From: an uncultured Bacteroidales bacterium
Lineage (GTDB): Bacteria > Bacteroidota > Bacteroidia > Bacteroidales > Bacteroidaceae
NCBI GenBank assembly: GCA_947367415.1
Contig: CANBEE010000152.1
Location: 1 to 6,658 of the forward strand
Direction: 5' to 3'
DNA length: 6,658 nt
This document shows, piece by piece, positions 6,503 to 6,658 of the stretch. The notes beneath the pieces were generated by a model. It was given only the letters and a program-made list of their open reading frames with translations, had not been told where the DNA came from and made no database searches. The translations under genes were made by a program, and so were the position numbers. Position 1 is the first letter of the stretch, and the number at the start of each line of letters is the position of its first letter.

Positions 6503-6531
6503 AGTAAGCGCAGACAGCGTCTGCACCTACT
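6503..6531 (-). other. Hairpin in the pyrG–yidC intergenic leader
   Basis: On the minus strand 6531-6519 pairs with 6515-6503 over 13 bp with a 3-base loop (GCT). Eleven pairs are Watson-Crick and two are G·U wobbles that would become C·A mismatches on the plus strand, so the fold suits the pyrG–yidC transcript. No T-tract follows, so it is not a standard terminator. It ends 39 bp before the yidC ATG. mRNA processing, stability control or attenuation are possible roles. Confidence 0.6.
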
Positions 6532-6541
6532 TGTTTCCTTT

Positions 6542-6569
6542 TATTTGTCAATTGTGAATTGTCAATTGT
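6542..6569. repeat. 7-bp tandem repeat (CAATTGT units) after pyrG
   Basis: Four 7-bp units in a row: TATTTGT, CAATTGT, GAATTGT, CAATTGT. The last three are near identical, and the final base overlaps the pyrG stop codon. CAATTG is itself palindromic, so the array is rich in inverted symmetry. Similar CAATTGACAATT strings are, from memory, common between genes in Bacteroidales, so this is probably a dispersed intergenic element and not a site specific to pyrG. Confidence 0.65.
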
Positions 6570-6658
6570 CATTTGCCCTCAATCGCTGCCTTGATGAATG
6601 CAAGGAACAGGGGATGGGGCTTGAGTACGGTGCTGTTGTACTGGGGATAGTACTGCAC
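6569..6658 (-). CDS. pyrG: CTP synthase, C-terminal 29 residues (rest outside window)
   Basis: The minus-strand frame is open to the window edge and ends at TGA 6569-6571. The 29 visible residues include STVLKPHPLFLAFIKAAIEGK, which fits the C-terminus of the glutamine amidotransferase domain of CTP synthase (usually a HPEF/Y...HPLF..F..AA pattern). CTP synthase makes CTP from UTP and ATP with ammonia taken from glutamine. Oddly, the residues ahead of this read VQYYPQYN, where the catalytic His and Glu of the class I amidotransferase triad (HPE) are expected. Position next to yidC is a common Bacteroidales arrangement and supports the call. Only the end of the gene is visible, so the identity rests on a short match and on context. 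Confidence 0.78.
   Translation of the reverse strand: MQYYPQYNSTVLKPHPLFLAFIKAAIEGK

Noticed and set aside
6464..6526. Longer yidC start adding 21 residues (MQTLSALTISNNK...)
   Set aside because: The added peptide is not signal-like, lies in the intergenic hairpin and AT-rich leader, and the internal ATG at 6463 gives a normal YidC N-terminus.

Overview
The window looks like ordinary chromosomal DNA from a member of the Bacteroidales (Bacteroides, Prevotella or a relative). The evidence is the neighbour pair pyrG–yidC, the Bacteroidetes form of YidC (a large periplasmic domain and a Lys/Gln-rich cytoplasmic tail), a promoter matching the Bacteroidetes -33/-7 pattern (TTTG ... TAnnTTTG), and A-rich translation starts that mostly lack Shine-Dalgarno sites. 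No phage, IS, CRISPR, tRNA or rRNA signature was seen. I found no convincing new multi-gene system.

The left third is on the plus strand. It begins inside a mannose-1-phosphate guanylyltransferase gene (GDP-mannose supply), which ends at 489 and is followed by a strong intrinsic terminator (535-573). A promoter near 590-622 then drives a separate gene (671-1852). This encodes an exported protein of unknown function with a Tyr/His-rich middle and a C-terminal tail of about 140 residues that is almost pure Ser with scattered Arg/Lys.

Bases 1853-2423 carry no convincing gene. They hold a 22-bp direct repeat, a strong bidirectional terminator at 2179-2218 and a degraded second copy of that terminator 44 bp further on. 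The plus-strand and minus-strand genes converge here.

The rest is on the minus strand and forms two likely transcription units. The first in order of transcription is pyrG (only its last 29 codons are visible) followed by yidC, ending at a terminator at 4518-4555. The second is a CutC-family gene followed 37 bp later by an exported transglutaminase-like protein. The pyrG–yidC gap contains 7-bp tandem repeats and a 13-bp hairpin whose wobble pairs fit the minus-strand transcript.

The points most worth a second look are the PyrG C-terminus, which reads YPQ where class I glutamine amidotransferases normally have HPE; the hairpin ahead of yidC; the Ser-tailed exported protein; and the duplicated terminator.
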